DNA of 17,858 nucleotides, from the NCBI GenBank assembly GCA_024277285.1, contig JAJRVM010000121.1:1-17858 (forward strand), read 5' to 3'. The position numbers and the translations under genes were made by a program. How positions within the stretch are numbered: the stretch's first letter is position 1; the number at the start of each line of letters is the position of its first letter. This stretch comes from Planctomycetota bacterium (GTDB taxonomy: Bacteria; Planctomycetota; Planctomycetia; Pirellulales; Pirellulaceae). The notes beneath the pieces were generated by a model. The model did not search any database and was not told the DNA's origin. It saw only the letters and a list, made by a program, of their open reading frames with translations. Below are positions 17,167-17,858 of this stretch, in pieces.

Positions 17167-17195
17167 ATTATGGACGACGATCTGCTGTTTGTCAA
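17167..17195 (-). promoter_or_regulatory. Sigma-70-type promoter of the abiE operon
   Basis: On the minus strand, TTGACA (17195-17190) is a perfect -35 box and CATAAT (17172-17167) a near-consensus -10 box, separated by exactly 17 bases. The transcript should start near A17160, leaving a leader of about 29 bases before GTG 17131. Confidence 0.8.
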
Positions 17196-17262
17196 ATCAT
17201 CGGCGTCTATCTGAGCTCTGCATTTTCATGGCGTTCACACCCCGCAAGCTGCTAGGTCGCTT

Positions 17263-17844
17263 CTAGGGAGCTTCCAACACCCGTTCGCGGCGATCCCGAA
17301 AATGCAATCTGGCCGCGTCTTTGAAGGGCTCTTGGGATGCCGATGTCGTTTCCTGAGTCCCGAAAATGAACTTGAGTGAATACCCAACCCCTCTTCTTGC
17401 TGTAGGCTCGTCTAAGTGTGTTGTCAGATAGACATTGCGTTGACATTGGTCCACTGGCACAAATCCGACGGCTTCGCGAAAAGAACCTGGATCGACGGCC
17501 GTGTTTTCGCAGGTGTCGTACACAAGGTTGATGCCCAGCTTTGTTAGTGCGCGCAATATCTTGGCTACGTCCCAGTAGCGTCGAATGGCGGGCAGTTCTG
17601 ATCCCAGGCCAACTTGGATGTCGCGAAATCGCCGACCTGCGTCCCAATTCTCAAGTTTTCCGAGGAGGCGACGTTTATCAGCATTCGTTTCATAGCCCGC
17701 AATAAATGTCATTTTGTCGTCAAACTCACGAATCCGTCGCAGCGCATGCGCAGCAAACGCGGTGCGTCTGGGTGCGACGCCATGCGACTGGGTGCGAGTC
17801 GAGGCGATTGGGCACGCGGAAAAGAAAACCGCGTAAGTCCGCAC
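17263..17844 (-). CDS. Hypothetical protein, possibly 5'-truncated by the window edge
   Basis: 193 residues from GTG 17844, with a TAG stop at 17263-17265. No stop is visible in frame in the 14 bases left before the window end, so the gene may begin outside. An internal ATG at 17712 would give 149 residues; neither start has a clear SD sequence. I do not recognise the family. Residues from about 30 onward look like a real folded protein: mixed charged and hydrophobic blocks such as MTFIAGYETNADKRRLLGKL, WDVAKILRALTKLGINLVYD and GVGYSLKFIFGTQE, with no low-complexity stretch. The first ~25 residues overlap a small direct repeat and look less protein-like. It lies upstream of the AbiE promoter on the same strand and could be the tail of an accessory gene carried with that module. 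Existence is moderately likely, function unknown. Confidence 0.4.
   Translation of the reverse strand: MRTYAVFFSACPIASTRTQSHGVAPRRTAFAAHALRRIREFDDKMTFIAGYETNADKRRLLGKLENWDAGRRFRDIQVGLGSELPAIRRYWDVAKILRALTKLGINLVYDTCENTAVDPGSFREAVGFVPVDQCQRNVYLTTHLDEPTARRGVGYSLKFIFGTQETTSASQEPFKDAARLHFRDRRERVLEAP
17768..17797. repeat. Short direct repeat CTGGGTGCGA
   Basis: CTGGGTGCGA occurs at 17768-17777 and 17788-17797, 20 bases apart, with a related GGTGCG just upstream (17761-17766). No function is assigned; it overlaps the start of the hypothetical frame. Confidence 0.5.
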
Positions 17845-17858
17845 GTGTTGCGAGCTTA

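Overview
The window looks like a chromosomal stretch of a planctomycete, probably of the Pirellula/Lacipirellula type. This is inferred from protein architecture, not from a marker gene. The indicators are a giant Hanks-type Ser/Thr kinase fused to WD40 and TPR repeats, a giant secreted PQQ-like beta-propeller protein with a Rossmann methyltransferase-like insert, a secreted GH29/DUF4838 glycoside hydrolase, long intergenic spacers with GC-rich hairpins, and genes with weak or no Shine-Dalgarno sequences.

Layout. Positions 1-560 hold a degenerate tandem repeat of about 220 bp with no credible gene. On the plus strand follow a secreted PQQ-like propeller protein (675-5942) and, after a 696-bp spacer carrying a series of perfect hairpins with three-base loops, a secreted multidomain GH29 fucosidase-like/DUF4838/carbohydrate-binding protein (6639-9836). 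Both have N-terminal signal peptides ending in a Ser-Ala-Gln type cleavage region, so both probably act outside the cytoplasmic membrane; the second fits degradation of fucose- or uronate-containing polysaccharides. Converging from the minus strand is a 1723-residue membrane-anchored kinase (9972-15143), whose own start lies beside a 441-bp spacer containing a long inverted repeat with 20-bp perfect arms.

The right end, all on the minus strand, is a type IV toxin-antitoxin operon: AbiEi antitoxin (16517-17131) followed by AbiEii nucleotidyltransferase toxin (15585-16520), joined by a 4-base GTGA overlap. Its promoter is unusually readable (TTGACA, 17-base spacer, CATAAT). An inverted repeat between the -10 box and the ribosome binding site is a good candidate for AbiEi autoregulation. 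A hypothetical reading frame upstream (17263-17844) is open toward the window edge.

The genes do not form one pathway. The left and middle parts are typical planctomycete outward-facing genes (polymer use, signalling); the right part is a mobile-type defence module. The most unusual items are the intergenic hairpin family with different stems but a shared GGA/TCC loop, the related tandem repeat at the left edge, the apparently non-catalytic methyltransferase-like insert in the propeller protein, and the SD-covering operator hairpin of the AbiE operon.
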